From positions 3,038,001-3,102,000 of the forward strand of contig NZ_CP125655.1 of the NCBI RefSeq assembly GCF_030053835.1: DNA of 64,000 bases, read 5' to 3'. The notes below the pieces were generated by a model. That model saw only the letters and a program-made list of their open reading frames with translations, was not told the DNA's origin and did not search any database. This document shows positions 1 through 9,637 of the stretch, in pieces; the first letter of the stretch is position 1, and each line of letters begins with the position of its first letter. The position numbers and the translations under genes were made by a program. This DNA comes from Cellulomonas sp. ES6 (GTDB lineage: Bacteria; Actinomycetota; Actinomycetes; Actinomycetales; Cellulomonadaceae).

Positions 1-649
1 CGAGCAGGGGCATCACGTCCTGGCCGTCGTACAGGTGCTCGGTCGACCAGCAGTTGTGGTTCACGCCGGCCATCGTGACCTCGGCGCGGGCGGGGTCGAG
101 GCCCGCGGCCCGCAGCACGGTGCCGGGGAACGTGATCGGACCCTCGCACATGGACCAGATCGGCACGTCGGTGAACCGCGACACGGCCTGCGACACGATG
201 TTGACCGGGTTGGTGTAGTTGAACAGCACCGCCCGCGGCGCGACCGCGCGGATGTCCTCGACGATCCCCTGGAACTCGGTGATCGAGCGCAGCGCCATGA
301 AGAACCCGCCCGGCCCCTGCGTCTCCTGGCCGATCACGCCGTGCTTGAGGGGGATCCGCTCGTCGAGCGCCCGCGCGGCGAAGTCGCCGGGGCGGAAGCT
401 CGACAGCACGGCGTCGGCGTCGGTGAGCGCGGCGCGGCGGTCCGTGGTGGAGGAGATCGTGATGTCCAGGTCCTGCGCCTCGGCGATGCGGCGGGCGATG
501 CGCTCGACGACGGCCAGCCGGTCCGCGTCGAGGTCCTGCAGCACCACGTGGGAGCCGGCGAACTCCTTGCCGTGCCAGAGGAACGAGGCCATGGTCCCCG
601 CGGCGCGCGAGGACCCTCCGCCGATGTACACGAGCTTGATCGCAGCCAT
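1..649 (-). CDS. Glycoside hydrolase family 4 enzyme (partial, C-terminus outside window)
   Basis: The gene is cut by the window edge: 216 codons remain of a family whose members usually have 430-480 residues. It opens with a Rossmann dinucleotide site (YIGGGSSRAAG, residues 8-18), then FNYTNPVN (143-150) and GVNHNCW (195-201), which are family 4 hallmarks. These enzymes use NAD+ and a divalent metal to cleave alpha- or beta-glycosides, often 6-phosphorylated ones, in the cytoplasm. The metal-site stretch reads MCEG (167-170), so I do not assign a substrate. It is the last visible gene of the sugar ABC operon, 74 nt after the NagB-like gene, and probably hydrolyses the imported sugar. The ATG at 649 is the only start that precedes the nucleotide site. 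Confidence 0.88.
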   Translation of the reverse strand, partial: MAAIKLVYIGGGSSRAAGTMASFLWHGKEFAGSHVVLQDLDADRLAVVERIARRIAEAQDLDITISSTTDRRAALTDADAVLSSFRPGDFAARALDERIPLKHGVIGQETQGPGGFFMALRSITEFQGIVEDIRAVAPRAVLFNYTNPVNIVSQAVSRFTDVPIWSMCEGPITFPGTVLRAAGLDPARAEVTMAGVNHNCWSTEHLYDGQDVMPLL

Positions 650-723
650 GTCCGTCCTTGTCGGGAGGGGTGCCCGGCCGGGCGGCCGGACGGGGGTCGG
701 GAGGGGGTGGGGGTCGCGCGGCG

Positions 724-1548
724 TCAGACCGCGCCGGGCAGCGCGGCCTCCGCGGGGAGCGAGGCGGCCGCGGCGTCCGCGACCATCGACGCCCGCGGGC
801 ACTCGGTCAGCACGGTCGCGGGCCACTGCGGGTCGTAGGCGTCGGCGGCGACCAGGCGGCGGAACGTGTCCTGCTTGTGCTCGCCCGTCACGATCATCAC
901 CACCTCGCGGGACAGGTCGGCGATGGTCCCGACGCCCACGGTGATGCCGAGGCGGGGGACCAGGTCGAGGGACACGAGCTCGGGGAACGTCCCCATGTTG
1001 TCCTGCCGGGTCGCCTCGCCGAGCCGCGCGACGTGCGTGCGGGCGTGGCGGGGGGTCCCGGGCTGGTTCAGCGCGATGTGGCCGTCGCTCGCCCCGGACG
1101 CCAGCAGGAACAGGTCGATCCCGCCGGCCTCCGCGATGCGCGTGTCGTAGGCGTCGGGGTCCGCCGGGTCGGGGATCCACAGCTCGCGCGGCCCGGGCGT
1201 GCCGGCGGCGCGGGCCGCCGCGACGAGTGGCTCGTGGATCTCCCGGCGCGCGTACCCGAGGCAGCTGTAGGACAGCGCGGGGTCGACGCGCTCCAGACGG
1301 CCGTCGGCCGTCTCGACCACGTAGTCGTCCATCATGACGACGACCAGCCGCGACAGGTCGACGTCGCCGCGCTCGCGGACGAGCTCGGGCAGGGTGCGGT
1401 AGGCCGGCTCCGCGGAGCGCCCGCTCGGGCAGCCCAGCAGGAACGGGCGGTCGTCGTCGGGCGCCGCGGCGAGGCGGTCCAGGACGAGCTCGGCGACGTG
1501 CCGCCCGACGGCGGCGGCGTCCGGCAGGACGAGGGGGGTGGTCGACAC
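724..1548 (-). CDS. Glucosamine-6-phosphate deaminase-like (NagB family) protein
   Basis: A 274-residue protein with the NagB/6-phosphogluconolactonase fold. The phosphate loop appears as GCPSGRS (39-45), the catalytic-Asp segment as MMDDYV (72-77), and the Asp-Gly-His relay as SDGHIALNQPG (154-164). NagB converts glucosamine-6-phosphate to fructose-6-phosphate and ammonia in the cytoplasm. The Glu that completes the Asp-His-Glu relay in E. coli NagB (Glu148) is Gln162 here, so the reaction may differ: another amino-sugar phosphate, or an isomerase. The start is set at GTG 1548, where family similarity begins; the frame is open further upstream. It lies 65 nt after a sugar permease and before a family 4 glycosidase. 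Confidence 0.8.
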   Translation of the reverse strand: MSTTPLVLPDAAAVGRHVAELVLDRLAAAPDDDRPFLLGCPSGRSAEPAYRTLPELVRERGDVDLSRLVVVMMDDYVVETADGRLERVDPALSYSCLGYARREIHEPLVAAARAAGTPGPRELWIPDPADPDAYDTRIAEAGGIDLFLLASGASDGHIALNQPGTPRHARTHVARLGEATRQDNMGTFPELVSLDLVPRLGITVGVGTIADLSREVVMIVTGEHKQDTFRRLVAADAYDPQWPATVLTECPRASMVADAAAASLPAEAALPGAV

Positions 1549-1613
1549 TTCGGCTCCGTGGGGTCGTGCGGATGGGGGTGCGGCTGGGTGGCGGGCGGAC
1601 CCGGGCGGCGCGC

Positions 1614-2432
1614 TCACTCCTTGAGCGCGCCGGCGAGCATCCCGGCGATGAACTTGCGCTGGAAGAAGACGTAGAGCACGAGCACCGGGGCGGCGACCAG
1701 CAGGCCGCCGGCGGCCATGAGGTTGATCTCGGTGACGTGCTTGCCCTGGAACACGCCCAGCGCGACCGTCGCGGTCTGGTTGTCGCCGTGCAGGAACACC
1801 AGCGACAGGAAGTAGTCGTTCCACGTCCACATGAAGCTCAGCAGCACCAGCGTGTAGACGGCCGGCCGGATGAGCGGCAGGGCCACGCGCGACAGCATCC
1901 GCAGCGGGCCGGCGCCGTCGAGCTCGGCCGACTCGAACAGCGACCGCGGCAGCGCCCGGAACGCGGCGCGCATCCAGAACACGCCGAACGGCACGCCGGT
2001 GCCCAGGTGGATGAGGATGATGCCGGGGACCGAGTTCGTCAGGCCGAGGGGCCGGAACTGGTAGTACAGCGGCACGATGATCGCCTCGAGCGAGATCATC
2101 ATGCCGAGCAGCACGACGGGGAACAGGGCCTTCTCGCCGACGACGCCGAGCACCCCGAACCCGTAGCCGCCGAGCAGCGCGAGCAGCACGCCGACCACGA
2201 CGACGACCACGGTGATGGTCAGCGACACGGTCATGGAGCGCGAGAAGTCCGCGCTGCGCCAGGCGGTCGCGAAGTTCTCCCAGCGCAGGTCGCCGAGGGC
2301 GGGGCGGCCGGCCCGGTCGGGGCTGACGGCCGCGAGGACGAAGTAGCCGACGGGCACCAGCACGGCCGCGGCGAGCGCGACCAGGACGGTGTAGTTGACC
2401 ACGCGTTCGGTGCGGGAGATCACGGCGGGCAC
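1614..2432 (-). CDS. Carbohydrate ABC transporter permease (MalG type)
   Basis: An inner-membrane permease of 272 residues with six predicted membrane segments. The cytoplasmic EAA loop is visible as ESAELDGAGPLRMLSRVALP, where the transport ATPase docks. It pairs with the upstream MalF-type permease and the lipoprotein binding protein in one importer. It starts with GTG one nucleotide after the stop of that permease, so the two are translationally linked. No ATPase gene lies in the operon. Importers of this family commonly share a genome-wide MsiK-type ATPase, which I infer here. The substrate is unknown, but the downstream enzymes point to a glycoside or amino sugar. Confidence 0.9.
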   Translation of the reverse strand: MPAVISRTERVVNYTVLVALAAAVLVPVGYFVLAAVSPDRAGRPALGDLRWENFATAWRSADFSRSMTVSLTITVVVVVVGVLLALLGGYGFGVLGVVGEKALFPVVLLGMMISLEAIIVPLYYQFRPLGLTNSVPGIILIHLGTGVPFGVFWMRAAFRALPRSLFESAELDGAGPLRMLSRVALPLIRPAVYTLVLLSFMWTWNDYFLSLVFLHGDNQTATVALGVFQGKHVTEINLMAAGGLLVAAPVLVLYVFFQRKFIAGMLAGALKE

Positions 2433-2433
2433 C

Positions 2434-3396
2434 TCAGTCCTTCTCCGACAGCCGGGTGATGGTCAGCGCGATGAGCAGGCACAGCAGCGCCATGACGACG
2501 CCGATCGCGGCGGCCTGCCCGACCTGGGGGTTCTGGAACGCGGCCCGGTACAGCGCGACCGCGGGCGTCAGCGTCGACGTCCCGGGACCGCCGCGGGTGG
2601 TGATCCAGACCAGGTCGAACGTGCGCAGGGCGCCGGTGATGGTGAGCGTCAGCGCGACCGCGAGCTGGCCGCGCAGCCCGGGCAGCGTGACGGCGAAGAA
2701 CTCCCGGACCGGCCCGGCGCCGTCCATGCGGGCGGCCTCGTACAGCTCGGGCGGGATGGAGGACGCGCCGGAGATGAACAGCACCATGCAGAACCCGAAG
2801 CCGGCCCAGGTGCCGATGAGGCCGAGCGCGGGCAGCGCCCACGTGAAGTCCCCGAGCCAGCTGCGGGCCAGCGACCCGAGCCCGACCGCCCGCAGCGCCT
2901 CGTTCAGCGGCCCCTCGGGGGCGTAGATCCGCTTGAACACCAGGGCGATGACGATGCTGGTCATCACCTGCGGCAGGAAGTAGATCCACCGGAACGCCGC
3001 CATGCCGGGCAGCCGGGTCCGCGTGAGCAGCGCGGCGGACAGCAGCCCGAGCGCGATGGGCAGCACCGAGAAGAACGCGACGAGCACGAGCACGTGCCCG
3101 AACGTCGAGCGCAGCTCCGGGTCGGTGAGGAACCGGGTGTAGTTGTCGAACCCGACCCAGACCGCCTGCGTCACGCCGTCCCAGCGGAAGAACGAGTACT
3201 GGACGGACTGCAGCAGCGGCACCAGCACCACGTACCCGTAGAGCAGCAGCCCGGGTGCGGCGAACCCGAGCCCGATCCAGCGGCTCCGCCGGCGGCGGGC
3301 GGAGGGCCGGCGCGGGGCCCCCGCCCGGCCGGCGCGTGCCGGCCGGGACGGGGTGCCGGGCAGGCCCGCGGGCGGGCGCGTCCCGGTGGCGGTCAC
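2434..3396 (-). CDS. Carbohydrate ABC transporter permease (MalF type)
   Basis: A 320-residue permease. A basic, Pro/Arg-rich N-terminal tail of about 40 residues precedes the first membrane helix (WIGLGFAAPGLLLYGYVVLV). The EAA loop reads YEAARMDGAGPVREFFAVTLP. The GTG start at 3396 overlaps the stop of the binding-protein gene (GTGA). The open frame runs much further upstream through the binding-protein gene but carries no membrane-protein features there, so the overlap start is preferred. It forms the heterodimeric channel with the MalG-type permease downstream. Confidence 0.9.
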   Translation of the reverse strand: MTATGTRPPAGLPGTPSRPARAGRAGAPRRPSARRRRSRWIGLGFAAPGLLLYGYVVLVPLLQSVQYSFFRWDGVTQAVWVGFDNYTRFLTDPELRSTFGHVLVLVAFFSVLPIALGLLSAALLTRTRLPGMAAFRWIYFLPQVMTSIVIALVFKRIYAPEGPLNEALRAVGLGSLARSWLGDFTWALPALGLIGTWAGFGFCMVLFISGASSIPPELYEAARMDGAGPVREFFAVTLPGLRGQLAVALTLTITGALRTFDLVWITTRGGPGTSTLTPAVALYRAAFQNPQVGQAAAIGVVMALLCLLIALTITRLSEKD

Positions 3397-4751
3397 GAGT
3401 CCTGCCCGAGCTCCTCGAGGAAGGCCGTCCGGTCCGCCTCGACCGCGTCGGTGAGCTGCTGAGGCGTCACCTTGCCCGCGTAGAGCAGCTGCATGTTCTG
3501 CGTGATGGTGTCGAGCAGCGTCGGGCTGGCCCAGTCGATGTAGGGCACGTAGCCGTCGTCGGCGTCGAGCGTCTGGGTGGCCGTGGCCTCGCCCTGCAGG
3601 CTCAGCGCGTCGTCGGGCAGCGTCACGTCGGTGTTGAGCATCGGCACCAGGCCCATGTCGACGGCCGTCTGGCTGCCCTCGGCAGACATCAGGTGGTCGA
3701 GGAACGCGGCGGCGACGTCCGGGTGCTCGCAGGAGCTGGAGATCACCATCGCGCCGGGAGCGGCGCCGACGCCGACCGTCTCCCCGGAGTCCTGCGCGAG
3801 CTGGACGTACCCGAACTGGTTCAGCTGGTCTCCGGACAGCCCGAGCGAGCCGGTGTACTCGAACCGGAAGACGCCCTGCCCGTCGAGGAAGTTCGCGACG
3901 GCCGTCTGGTAGTCGATGCCCTCGTACGACGGCGTGAACCAGCCGGAGTCGGCCCAGGACTTGATCGTGGTCGCCGCCTCGGTCAGCGAGGTGTCCGCGG
4001 CGGTGACGCCGGGGTCGTCGTAGATGAAGTCGTTCAGGGCGTCCTTGTCGGCCAGCATCGCCTGCACGCCGAGCAGCACCGCGGTGCCGCCGTCCACGCT
4101 GCCGTAGGCGAACGGGATCTCGCCGGCGTCCGCGGCGGCAGCGGCGGCCGCCTCCAGGTCGTCGAGCGTCTGCGGCGGCTCGAGCCCGAGCGCGTCGAGC
4201 TTCTCGACGTTGTAGTACAGGCCGATGAGCGACCCGCGGGCCAGCGGCGTGGCGAACCAGGACCCGCTGCCGATGGTCGTGAAGTCGGTCGTGAACTGGT
4301 TCTGCCGGGCGATGGTCGTCGGCACCTCGTCGTCCCAGCCGTACAGCTCGGCGTAGTCGTCGAGGTTGCGCACGAGGTTGCCGCGCGCCAGCGTCCCGAG
4401 GGACTGCCAGCCGTTGTTCGCCGACGCGATGTCGGGCCCGTCCGGGTCCTGGAGCTGCAGGTTCAGGGTCGAGGTCAGCTGGCCCCAGTCCTCGGTGGTG
4501 CGGTCGATCGTCACGTTCGGGTACTCGGCCTCGAACTGCTCGATCATCGCGTCGATCCACTCGCCCTCGGCCGAGCCCCAGAAGTCGCTGAGCCGCAGGG
4601 TCACGTCGCCGGCGGCGGCGACGTCGTCCGAGACGGCGGCGGTGGAGGAGTCGTCGGTCGTGCTGCTGCCGCCGGGGGTGCAGCCCGCGACGGCGAGCAG
4701 GCTCAGGACAGCGGTCGTGCCGAGGACCAACCGGGCACGGTGCTCCTTCAT
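3393..4751 (-). CDS. Extracellular sugar-binding lipoprotein of ABC importer
   Basis: A 452-residue family 1 solute-binding protein. A basic N-terminus and hydrophobic segment lead to the lipobox LAVAGC with the acylated Cys at residue 24, followed by a Ser/Thr-rich linker. Mature-domain signatures include the N-terminal TLRLSDFWGSAEGEW strand and an aromatic-rich second lobe. It should sit on the outer face of the membrane and hand a sugar to the two permeases encoded next. It is the first gene of the operon, starting at ATG 4751, divergent from the GntR regulator. The operator-like repeats in that gap suggest sugar-responsive repression. Confidence 0.92.
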   Translation of the reverse strand: MKEHRARLVLGTTAVLSLLAVAGCTPGGSSTTDDSSTAAVSDDVAAAGDVTLRLSDFWGSAEGEWIDAMIEQFEAEYPNVTIDRTTEDWGQLTSTLNLQLQDPDGPDIASANNGWQSLGTLARGNLVRNLDDYAELYGWDDEVPTTIARQNQFTTDFTTIGSGSWFATPLARGSLIGLYYNVEKLDALGLEPPQTLDDLEAAAAAAADAGEIPFAYGSVDGGTAVLLGVQAMLADKDALNDFIYDDPGVTAADTSLTEAATTIKSWADSGWFTPSYEGIDYQTAVANFLDGQGVFRFEYTGSLGLSGDQLNQFGYVQLAQDSGETVGVGAAPGAMVISSSCEHPDVAAAFLDHLMSAEGSQTAVDMGLVPMLNTDVTLPDDALSLQGEATATQTLDADDGYVPYIDWASPTLLDTITQNMQLLYAGKVTPQQLTDAVEADRTAFLEELGQDS

Positions 4752-4848
4752 GTGTCACTCCGATGTGCGCTGCGGGGGCCGTGGACCGGGGTGGGTTCCC
4801 GGGTGGCGTCGTCGCCGGAGGCCCGTGCCGACGACGCTAGCAGCGGGC

Positions 4849-4911
4849 GGACCAGTTGGTCCAGCAATAGACCAAAAGTCGGTACTGGTATGAAAGTCGG
4901 TGCGACTGGTA
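4849..4911. promoter_or_regulatory. Candidate GntR operator region between gntR and the sugar operon
   Basis: The divergent gap is locally AT-richer than its surroundings. It holds a perfect 6-bp inverted repeat GGACCA-GT-TGGTCC (4849-4862), an overlapping TGGTC-N8-GACCA (4857-4874), and two direct copies of AAAGTCGGT...ACTGGTA (4875-4890 and 4893-4911). HutC-type GntR proteins bind GGTC/GACC-type palindromes, as in the DasR consensus with TGGTC and GACCA. Assigning these to the adjacent regulator is inference. The last repeat overlaps the -10 hexamer of gntR, which implies autoregulation. Confidence 0.6.
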
Positions 4912-4915
4912 GCGT
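4910..4915 (+). promoter_or_regulatory. -10 hexamer TAGCGT of gntR, leaderless arrangement
   Basis: TAGCGT is followed by exactly 6 nt and then the ATG at 4922. No Shine-Dalgarno sequence precedes the ATG. This places the expected transcription start at or within a base of the start codon. Confidence 0.6.
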
Positions 4916-4921
4916 GCCCGC

Positions 4922-5644
4922 ATGATCACCCAGGGGGCCGTCCAGGCGGTGCACGAGCGGCTCACGGAGGACCTGCGCCTGGGGCGCTACGCCCCGGGCT
5001 CGCGGCTCCCCGGCGAGCGCGAGCTGTCCACCCGGCTCGGCGTCAGCCGGACCACGCTGCGCCAGGCGCTCGCGGCGCTCGAGGAGGACGGCGCCGTCGA
5101 GCGGTCCGCGCAGCGCGGCTGGTTCGTGCCGCGCCAGGTCATCGGGGAGCCGCCCAGCACGCTGCAGTCGTTCACCGAGATGGCGCGCTCCCGCGGGCTG
5201 CGGCCGAGCTCGCGCGTGCTGCGCCAGGAGGTGCGCCCCGCCACGTTCGAGGAGGCCGACCGGCTCGCCGTCGCGCCCGCCTCCCCGGTGCTGCAGCTCG
5301 ACCGGCTGCGCGGCATGGACGGCGTCCCCGTCTGCTACGACGTCGTCGTCGTCCCGCGCGACCGCGCGGCCGCCCTGGTCGACGCCGACCTGACCGACCG
5401 CTCGCTCTACGAGGAGCTGCGCACCCGGTGCGGGATCGCCATCCACCGGTCCGCGTACTCCGTGCAGGCGGACGCCGCCGACGACCGCCTCGCCGCGCTC
5501 CTCGGCACGACCGTCGGGGCACCCGTGCTCGTCGGGCGCGAGGTCGCGTACACCGCCGACGGCGCGCCCGTGCTCGTCGGCGTCAACCACTACCGCGGGG
5601 ACGCCTACCGGTTCGAGGCCGACCTCTACCGCCCCGGCCCCTGA
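4922..5644 (+). CDS. GntR-family transcriptional regulator (HutC subfamily, UTRA domain)
   Basis: A 240-residue regulator. The N-terminal winged helix-turn-helix has the GntR signature LPGERELSTRLGVSRTTLRQ (about residues 29-48), and a UTRA ligand-binding domain follows (about 80-235; segments such as LQLDRLRGMDGVPVCYD). UTRA domains usually sense phosphorylated sugars or amino-sugar phosphates. The gene is divergent from the sugar ABC/NagB-like/GH4 operon and separated from it by an operator-like repeat cluster, so it most likely represses that operon and itself. A stable hairpin at 5662-5697 ends the transcript. Confidence 0.92.
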   Translation: MITQGAVQAVHERLTEDLRLGRYAPGSRLPGERELSTRLGVSRTTLRQALAALEEDGAVERSAQRGWFVPRQVIGEPPSTLQSFTEMARSRGLRPSSRVLRQEVRPATFEEADRLAVAPASPVLQLDRLRGMDGVPVCYDVVVVPRDRAAALVDADLTDRSLYEELRTRCGIAIHRSAYSVQADAADDRLAALLGTTVGAPVLVGREVAYTADGAPVLVGVNHYRGDAYRFEADLYRPGP

Positions 5645-5661
5645 CGCACCGGCCCCTGACG

Positions 5662-5697
5662 CGCCCGCCCCCGACCCGGCCGGGGGTGGGGCGGGCG
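5662..5697 (+). terminator. Hairpin terminator downstream of gntR
   Basis: Perfect 10-bp arms CGCCCGCCCC (5662-5671) and GGGGCGGGCG (5688-5697) enclose a further CCC/GGG pairing. There is no T-tract, as is usual in actinobacterial hairpin terminators. Confidence 0.6.
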
Positions 5698-5787
5698 TCC
5701 CGTGGGCAGGACGTCCCGGACGGGTCAGTCCGGGGACGTGCCAGACTTGGTGCGATAGCGAACCCCACTTTCTTTGGAGCTGCTGCG

Positions 5788-6810
<1,023 letters not shown>

Positions 6811-6840
6811 GGCCGACACCTCCCGCGCCCCGGCGCGACG

Positions 6841-6879
6841 ACGAGGGCCCGGTCACCGTGACGGTGACCGGGCCCTCGT
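6841..6879. terminator. Strong bidirectional hairpin between fba and the STAS gene
   Basis: Perfect 17-bp arms ACGAGGGCCCGGTCACC (6841-6857) and its complement (6863-6879) enclose a 5-nt loop that can pair one further base. It lies between convergent genes and can terminate both. Confidence 0.8.
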
Positions 6880-6914
6880 GCGTCGTGGGGCGCGCCGTGC
6901 GGGAGTCGCGGCGG

Positions 6915-7334
6915 TCAGCCCGCCGGGGGAGCGTCGTCGACGACGTCCAGCAGCTCGCCGATGCGCGTCACCTCGAGCAGGAACTCCACCGTCGGCGGCA
7001 CGTGCAGCAGCCGGACACGGTGCGGCGTGCGCATCGCGAGCCGCGCCAGGAACGCGACGCCCGAGGAGTCCATGAACGTCACGTGGTGCGCGTCGACCTC
7101 GATCGGCAGGCCGGCCTGCTCCGCGTCCGTGCCCGCCTGCGCCAGGTCGGCCCCGAGGTCGGCGTCGACCTCGCCGGACAGCACGATCGTGGTCCTGTCG
7201 GGCGACAGGATGACGTGCACGGACCCCGGCTCCCCGGCGGCGTCCCGGGCGGCGGGTACCGTCGGTGCCGCGGCGTCCTGCGAGCTCCCGTCCCCGGCGA
7301 GCCCGCCCGGCGGTGTGCTGTTACCGTCGCGCAC
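6915..7334 (-). CDS. STAS-domain anti-sigma-factor antagonist
   Basis: A 139-residue protein with a roughly 38-residue Ala/Gly/Pro-rich leader, then a STAS domain. The conserved loop VTFMDSSGVAFLARL carries the Ser (DSSG) that partner-switching kinases phosphorylate. Unphosphorylated antagonists of this type sequester an anti-sigma kinase and so free a sigma factor. It is divergently transcribed from the PAS-GAF-phosphatase-kinase gene at 7445, the likely partner. A second STAS gene lies on the far side of that gene. Confidence 0.88.
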   Translation of the reverse strand: MRDGNSTPPGGLAGDGSSQDAAAPTVPAARDAAGEPGSVHVILSPDRTTIVLSGEVDADLGADLAQAGTDAEQAGLPIEVDAHHVTFMDSSGVAFLARLAMRTPHRVRLLHVPPTVEFLLEVTRIGELLDVVDDAPPAG

Positions 7335-7444
7335 GATGCTCCCTTCCTTCCGGATGGCGGTCGTCGGACCGTGCCGGTGTCGGCTCGTCCCGGTGGGTGG
7401 CTTCGCCGGAACCTGTCCGGAACGCTAGACGATCGGAGGCGGTG

Positions 7445-9637
7445 GTGGTCAACTCCGCGCCCGGGGACCGCGCCGAGGAGACCCAGGAGGCGCTCGGCAG
7501 GGCCATCGGCCAGGCCGTGGGGATGCCCGTCCTGGTCGCGGCCGCGGAGCCGCCGCTCTGGCCCGTCGTGTGGGTGAACCCGGCGTTCACGGAGCTGACC
7601 GGCCTGACGGCGGCTGACGTCGCCGGCCCCGCGGCGCAGCTCGTGTCGCTCGCGGCCGAGGACGCCGCCGGCCTGCGCCGGCTCCGGGAGGCGGTGCAGG
7701 CCTCGCGGTCGACGTCCGCCTTGCTGCGGCTCCGGCGCGCCGGCGGCGACTGGTTCTGGGCGCGGACCGTCGTCACCCCGGTGCTCGGCGCCGACGGGGA
7801 GCCGACGCACTGGGTGGCCGCGTTCGTCGACGTCACCGCCGAGGTCGACCGGGACGCCGCCGTCGCCGCCCAGGTCGAGGTGGTCCGGCAGGAGAGCGAG
7901 GACCTCGCGCTCATCGGCACGGTGTCGGACCTGGTCATGGACCTCGACGACCCGTACGGCCTGCGGGCCATCGCCGAGCTGCTGTCCTCCCGGGTGGTCG
8001 CGTGGGCGGGCTTCTACGTGGACGACGACGGCCTGCACGCGGCGGACGGCGTCGACACGACGCGGGTCCCGTGGGGGCAGCGCCGCCAGCCCGCCGGTGC
8101 GCCCGGACCGTTCGTGCCGCGCCGCGGGGACCGGTCGGACGTGCCGGACGCGGTGCAGCGGCTGCTGGACGGCGAGGGCGAGGGCGCCGTCGCGATCGAC
8201 TTCGACGTCGCGGCCGACCACCCCCCGCGCACGGCGTCGGCGTGGCTCGCGGCCGACCTGCGGGCGCGCGTCCCCGGCGGCGCGGAGCTCGCGCACGTCG
8301 CGGTGCTGGCGCTGCCGGGCCGCAACCGGGTGCTCGGCCTGCTGGTGGCCGTCCCGCGCGAGGCGGCGCCGGGCCAGGACCGCGTGCCCGGGTCCGCCCT
8401 GGACGAGCGGACGCGCACCATCCTGTCGCTGACCGGCCGGCGGGTCGGCCTCGCGATGGAGAACGTCCGGCTGTACGCGCGCGAGCACCGGGTCGCCGAG
8501 ACCCTCCAGCGCGCGATGCTCCCCGAGCAGGCGGAGGTCGACGGGCTCGACGTGTGGTCGTACTACGCGCCGAACGTCGTCTACGCGCAGGTCGGCGGCG
8601 ACTGGTACGACGTCGTGCAGATCGCCCCGGACGTGGTGGGCGTCGTCATCGGGGACGTCGTGGGCCACGACGTCGAGGCGGCCGCCGCGATGGGCCAGCT
8701 CCGCTCCGTGGTCCGCGCGTACGCGTTCGAGGTGACGGAGCCGGGCCCCGTGCTGGAGCGCGTCGACACCCTGGTCGGCGGCATGCGGATCCCGCGGTCG
8801 GCCGGCCTGGTGCTCACCACGCTGACGCGCAGCGGCGGAGCGGACGGCGGCTGCCCCACGTGGTCCCTGGCGTACTCGCGCGCCGGGCACCTGCCGGCGC
8901 TGCTGGTGCGGGACCGCGAGGTGGTCCTGCTCGACGGCGCGGGCGGCCCGCTGATCGGGTTCGGCCACGGCCCCCGCAGCACCGCGCGGGCCGACCTGCT
9001 GCCCGGCGACGTCCTGGTCTTCTACACCGACGGCCTCATCGAGCGCCGGGACCGCGCCCTGCTCGACGGTCTCGCGGCGCTGCGCGCGGTCGCCGCGGGC
9101 GCCACCGCGGTCGACGCGGCCGGCATCGGCGAGGAGCTGCTCGCGCGGCTCGCGGACAGCCCCGAGGACGACGTCGCGGTCGTCGTCGTGCGGATCCCCG
9201 ACCTCACCGACACGTCCGGTCACGGCGGCAACGTCCGCAGCCGGCGCTGGCAGCTCCCCAGCGAGCCCGCGTCGATCGCCCGGGCACGTCACGCCGTGCT
9301 GCGCACCAGCCACGCGTGGGAGCTCGGCGACGCGGCGAACGCCGAGCTCGTGGTGTCGGAGCTGGTCGCCAACGCCGTGCTGCACGGGTGGGGTCGCGTC
9401 ACGCTCCGGCTGCACGACACCGGCGAGGGTCTGCGCATCGAGGTCGAGGACTCCAACCCCACGCCGCCGGTCGCCACCGAGGGCCACCCGGGGCGGATCG
9501 GCGGGTTCGGCATGCGGATCGTCGAGCGGCTGGCCGACTGGGGCTGGCGGCCGTCCGGCAGCGGCAAGGTGGTGTGGGCGCGGGTCCGGCCGTCCGGGCC
9601 CGCCGGCGCCGACGGCCCCGCGGGACCGGGGACATGA
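7445..9637 (+). CDS. PAS-GAF-PP2C (SpoIIE/RsbU type) phosphatase with C-terminal HATPase domain
   Basis: A roughly 730-residue cytoplasmic signalling protein. The domains in order are PAS (about 15-115, WVNPAFTELTGL), GAF (about 155-335), PP2C/SpoIIE phosphatase (about 350-570, with GGDWYDV, IGDVVGHD and SRAGHLPALL metal and core motifs) and a HATPase_c anti-sigma kinase (about 600-725, N-box ELVVSELVANAVLHG, G-box GGFGMRIVERL). It therefore joins the phosphatase and kinase halves of a partner switch in one chain. GTG 7445 has GGAGG five nucleotides upstream; GTG 7442 is the alternative. The flanking STAS proteins are the probable substrates. Its stop overlaps (ATGA) a small ORF of a decayed toxin-antitoxin pair. 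Confidence 0.9.
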   Translation: MVNSAPGDRAEETQEALGRAIGQAVGMPVLVAAAEPPLWPVVWVNPAFTELTGLTAADVAGPAAQLVSLAAEDAAGLRRLREAVQASRSTSALLRLRRAGGDWFWARTVVTPVLGADGEPTHWVAAFVDVTAEVDRDAAVAAQVEVVRQESEDLALIGTVSDLVMDLDDPYGLRAIAELLSSRVVAWAGFYVDDDGLHAADGVDTTRVPWGQRRQPAGAPGPFVPRRGDRSDVPDAVQRLLDGEGEGAVAIDFDVAADHPPRTASAWLAADLRARVPGGAELAHVAVLALPGRNRVLGLLVAVPREAAPGQDRVPGSALDERTRTILSLTGRRVGLAMENVRLYAREHRVAETLQRAMLPEQAEVDGLDVWSYYAPNVVYAQVGGDWYDVVQIAPDVVGVVIGDVVGHDVEAAAAMGQLRSVVRAYAFEVTEPGPVLERVDTLVGGMRIPRSAGLVLTTLTRSGGADGGCPTWSLAYSRAGHLPALLVRDREVVLLDGAGGPLIGFGHGPRSTARADLLPGDVLVFYTDGLIERRDRALLDGLAALRAVAAGATAVDAAGIGEELLARLADSPEDDVAVVVVRIPDLTDTSGHGGNVRSRRWQLPSEPASIARARHAVLRTSHAWELGDAANAELVVSELVANAVLHGWGRVTLRLHDTGEGLRIEVEDSNPTPPVATEGHPGRIGGFGMRIVERLADWGWRPSGSGKVVWARVRPSGPAGADGPAGPGT

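Noticed and set aside
4849..4874. Palindromes called as a true DasR dre site
   Set aside because: The half-sites match TGGTC and GACCA, but the spacing and flanks depart from the 16-bp consensus. Only a generic GntR operator is supported.
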